This document shows, piece after piece, positions 63,607 through 64,000 of a stretch of DNA of 64,000 nt. This DNA is from Sporolactobacillus sp. Y61. Its GTDB lineage: Bacteria > Bacillota > Bacilli > Bacillales > Sporolactobacillaceae. The notes beneath the pieces are model-generated. The model made no database searches. It was not told where the DNA came from and worked only from the letters and a program-made list of their open reading frames with translations. The stretch is taken from NCBI RefSeq assembly GCF_040529185.1, contig NZ_CP159510.1, positions 2,542,001-2,606,000 of the forward strand. The letters run 5' to 3'. How positions within the stretch are numbered: position 1 is the stretch's first letter; each line of letters opens with the position of its first letter. The translations under genes and the position numbers were made by a program.

Positions 63607-63619
63607 TGAAAAGTGAAAA
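63592..63619. repeat. Perfect palindrome spanning the IS right end
   Basis: TTTTCACTTTTCA, GG, TGAAAAGTGAAAA: two 13-bp arms. The presumed element end (63606) is at its centre, so the flank mirrors the element terminus. Confidence 0.85.
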
Positions 63620-63687
63620 TCGCTGTAAACCTTGGTGGCTCAACGACAAGTAAAGTTCATACCGCGGGCCATGAATATTCTAGGATA

Positions 63688-64000
63688 ATGATTACCGACT
63701 GGTTACAGAAAAACTCAGTATTAGCACAAATAGAAGTCTCTTCAAGTACAGAAGCGATTGAAAAAAGTGGACAGTTACTGGTTGACAGCGGCTGTGCAGA
63801 ACCAAAATATATCACGGCCATGCTTGAAAACTTTTACAGGAACGGGAATTACATCGTCATGGCACCGGGCATTGCCGTCCCGCATGCCTCACCCGGACCG
63901 GCAGTACTCCGGCCGGGACTAAGCCTGCTGACGCTGAAAAAGCCTATACATTTTGGCCATCCGAAGAATGATCCGGTTAATCTGGTCGCCGCGTTTTGTG
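63688..64000 (+). CDS. PTS EIIA component, fructose/mannitol/ascorbate type (partial at window edge)
   Basis: 104 codons, still open at the window end. MITDWLQKNSVLAQIEVSS, then IVMAPGIAVPHASPG in which the His of AVPHA is the phosphorylated residue, define an EIIA of the PTS-2 type. Phosphorylated by HPr, then passes the phosphate to an EIIB. The ATG has AGGA only two bases upstream; the frame continues upstream to a GTG at 63613 (KIAVNLGGSTTSK), so the N-terminus could be longer or cut by the insertion element. Confidence 0.75.
   Translation, partial: MITDWLQKNSVLAQIEVSSSTEAIEKSGQLLVDSGCAEPKYITAMLENFYRNGNYIVMAPGIAVPHASPGPAVLRPGLSLLTLKKPIHFGHPKNDPVNLVAAFC

Overview
This window is chromosomal DNA from a low-to-mid GC, endospore-forming member of the Bacillales. 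The evidence is spo0A, spoIVB, the whole spoIIIA operon, Bacillus-type gene order (ispA-dxs-tlyA-recN-spoIVB-spo0A; nusB-asp23-accCB-spoIIIA; efp-yqhR-yqhQ-yqhP-yqhO-mntR-yqhL-gcv-yqhH-yqhG-comG), strong GGAGG ribosome sites and TTGACA/TATAAT promoters. A Sporolactobacillus-like lineage is a guess, not a demonstrated placement. Nearly all genes from 1.4 to 57 kb lie on the minus strand, consistent with leftward replication.

Layout. 0-4.3 kb: proA, then the lactate-oxidation operon lutABC. 4.6-9.9 kb: a 16S-23S-5S rRNA operon on the minus strand with tandem promoters and no tRNA in its spacer. 10-12.6 kb: a LysR regulator, a stand-alone HPr gene and a GlcU-type sugar transporter. 12.8-25 kb: spo0A, spoIVB, recN, tlyA, dxs, oapA, the large non-coding OLE RNA, ispA, xseB, xseA, folD and nusB. 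25-33.8 kb: asp23-accC-accB, then spoIIIAA-AH and efp. 33.8-49.3 kb: the yqhR to comGA region, containing mntR, the glycine-cleavage operon behind a tandem glycine riboswitch, and an SNF2 helicase. 49.5-57.1 kb: a CwlO/M23 cell-wall hydrolase, a D-2-hydroxyacid dehydrogenase, an old-yellow-enzyme oxidoreductase, exoA, pncB and a Cof-type HAD phosphatase. 57-64 kb: accessory DNA with small membrane proteins, an Rgg-family regulator, a YhdH-type oxidoreductase, a tRNA-Trp-type T-box with no recognisable target gene, an IS1380-family element, and the start of a PTS EIIA gene running off the window.

Most notable: (1) a dispersed structured repeat of about 125-150 bp with four copies and one possible fragment; hairpins show compensatory changes and three copies lie in the 3'UTR between a stop codon and its terminator. 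(2) The OLE RNA/OapA pair inside the isoprenoid operon. (3) Five genes (lutB, spoIIIAF, spoIIIAE, comGB, M23 hydrolase) each broken by what looks like loss of one base in or next to a short homopolymer, which points to sequencing error rather than five pseudogenes. (4) An IS1380-family element in yqhQ whose removal restores the frame exactly. (5) The orphan T-box followed by a pentanucleotide repeat and a second, different IS1380-family element.

All calls were made by reading the sequence; no database search was run.
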